A stretch of 6,615 bases of DNA from NCBI GenBank assembly GCA_018711265.1, contig DVIM01000149.1, positions 1 through 6,615 of the forward strand. The letters are read 5' to 3'. The position numbers and the translations under genes were made by a program. Position 1 is the first letter of the stretch. Each line of letters starts with the position of its first letter. Positions 6,100-6,615 of the stretch are shown piece by piece. The DNA comes from Spyradocola merdavium. Lineage in GTDB: Bacteria > Bacillota > Clostridia > Christensenellales > UBA1750. The notes under the pieces were generated by a model that saw only the letters and a list, made by a program, of their open reading frames with translations, was not told the DNA's origin and did not search any database.

Positions 6100-6615
6100 T
6101 CACTCCTTTTCTCTCGGGGTCAAAATCAGTCGGAAAATGACCATGGTGAAGACGACGATCACAAACAGCACGATGGACATGGCCAGCGCACGGCCGTACT
6201 TATAGCTCTGGAAGGCGGTTTCCATGATCCACATGCTGACGACCTTTGTGCTGGTGCCCGGGCCGCCCGAGGTCAGCAGGTAGAAGATGTCAAACGCGCG
6301 GAGGCAGCCGGTGATGGTGAGGATCAGGTTGATCTCCGTCGTGCCGCGGGTCAGCGGCAGGTAGAAGTAGCGGATCAGGTGCCAGCGGTTCGCGCCGTCG
6401 ATCTGCGCGGACTCCAGGACGTCCTTGGGGATGTCGAGCATGGCCACGTAGTACAGGACCATGGTAAAGCCTGCGTAGCGCCAGGTGTTGGTCACGATGA
6501 CCGCGCCCAGGGCCGTATCCGGGTCCGCCGTCCATGCGCGGCAGAGCTCCTCCAGGCCGATTGCGCGCAGGAACTGGTTGATCAGGCCGTATTCCGGGGT
6601 GTAGATGTAGCGCCA
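6100..6615 (-). CDS. Carbohydrate ABC transporter permease, MalF/UgpA type (CUT1), 5' end missing
   Basis: The frame is open from the window edge at 6615 to the TGA at 6102-6100, giving the last 171 residues of a protein that is normally about 290-310. It is the partner of the next permease; the two form the transmembrane channel. Seen: the visible start, WRYIYTPEYGLINQFL, is the periplasmic segment found before the EAA loop in MalF/UgpA proteins. TNTWRYAGFTMVLYYVAML is a membrane helix. The EAA-type loop follows as IPKDVLESAQIDGANRWHLIRYFYLPL, with the conserved Asp-Gly-Ala, and then FDIFYLLTSGGPGTSTKVVSMWI, a segment diagnostic of this subunit type. A final helix ends in RLILTPREKE. The GTG at 6495 is internal and not a start. 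A substrate-binding protein gene is expected upstream, beyond the window. Confidence 0.95.
   Translation of the reverse strand, partial: WRYIYTPEYGLINQFLRAIGLEELCRAWTADPDTALGAVIVTNTWRYAGFTMVLYYVAMLDIPKDVLESAQIDGANRWHLIRYFYLPLTRGTTEINLILTITGCLRAFDIFYLLTSGGPGTSTKVVSMWIMETAFQSYKYGRALAMSIVLFVIVVFTMVIFRLILTPREKE

Noticed and set aside
6101..6103. GTG at 6103 as the start of the MalG-type permease, giving a 4-bp GTGA overlap
   Set aside because: The AAGGAG sequence touches this codon and so cannot serve it; the ATG at 6094 is eight bases from AAGGAG and is the better start.
1388..6205. A 1605-codon open frame on the plus strand, antisense to the whole operon
   Set aside because: It runs exactly opposite to five genes with clear family motifs. 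Its translation is rich in V, A, H, R, G, Q, D and L with no domain, as expected when GC-rich third positions on one strand suppress stop codons in the complementary frame.

Overview
The window is GC-rich, with strong AAGGAGG-type ribosome binding sites and a glycyl radical enzyme system that requires strict anaerobiosis. This suggests a high-GC anaerobic member of the Bacillota (Clostridia-like), possibly gut-derived. That placement is an inference from composition and gene content; no marker gene is present.

Layout. Bases 1-1017 (+) hold the C-terminal ~85% of a YcaQ/AlkX-type (HTH_42) DNA glycosylase gene whose 5' end lies off the window. Bases 1018-1487 contain no complete gene. They are two extra tandem copies of the last ~220-235 bp of that same gene, in an exact 235-bp period, each still carrying an open frame and its own stop codon. 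A long hairpin (1497-1538) separates this from a convergent minus-strand operon that fills the rest of the window. In order of transcription the operon is: the C-terminal part of a MalF/UgpA-type sugar ABC permease (6615-6100, cut by the window edge), a MalG/UgpE-type permease (6094-5225), a glycyl radical enzyme activase (5188-4298), a glycyl radical enzyme of the pyruvate formate-lyase/diol dehydratase superfamily (4285-2105) and a GNAT acetyltransferase (2092-1550). The T-rich flank of the hairpin lies on the side expected for termination of this operon.

How the genes fit together. The two permeases form the membrane channel of a CUT1-type importer for a carbohydrate, polyol or similar solute; the binding protein and the rest of the first permease are presumably encoded just beyond 6615. 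The activase uses S-adenosylmethionine and Fe-S clusters to place a glycyl radical on Gly703 of the large enzyme, which would then cleave a bond in the imported compound or a derivative of it. The GNAT protein is translationally coupled to the radical enzyme but its substrate is unknown. The most interesting point is the active-site loop of the radical enzyme: the catalytic cysteine (Cys381) sits in Gly-Cys-His-Trp, not in the Cys-Val-Glu-Pro of known dehydratases or the Cys-Cys-Val of pyruvate formate-lyase. The enzyme may therefore belong to a functionally uncharacterised subfamily. The second notable point is the threefold tandem 3' end of the glycosylase gene.
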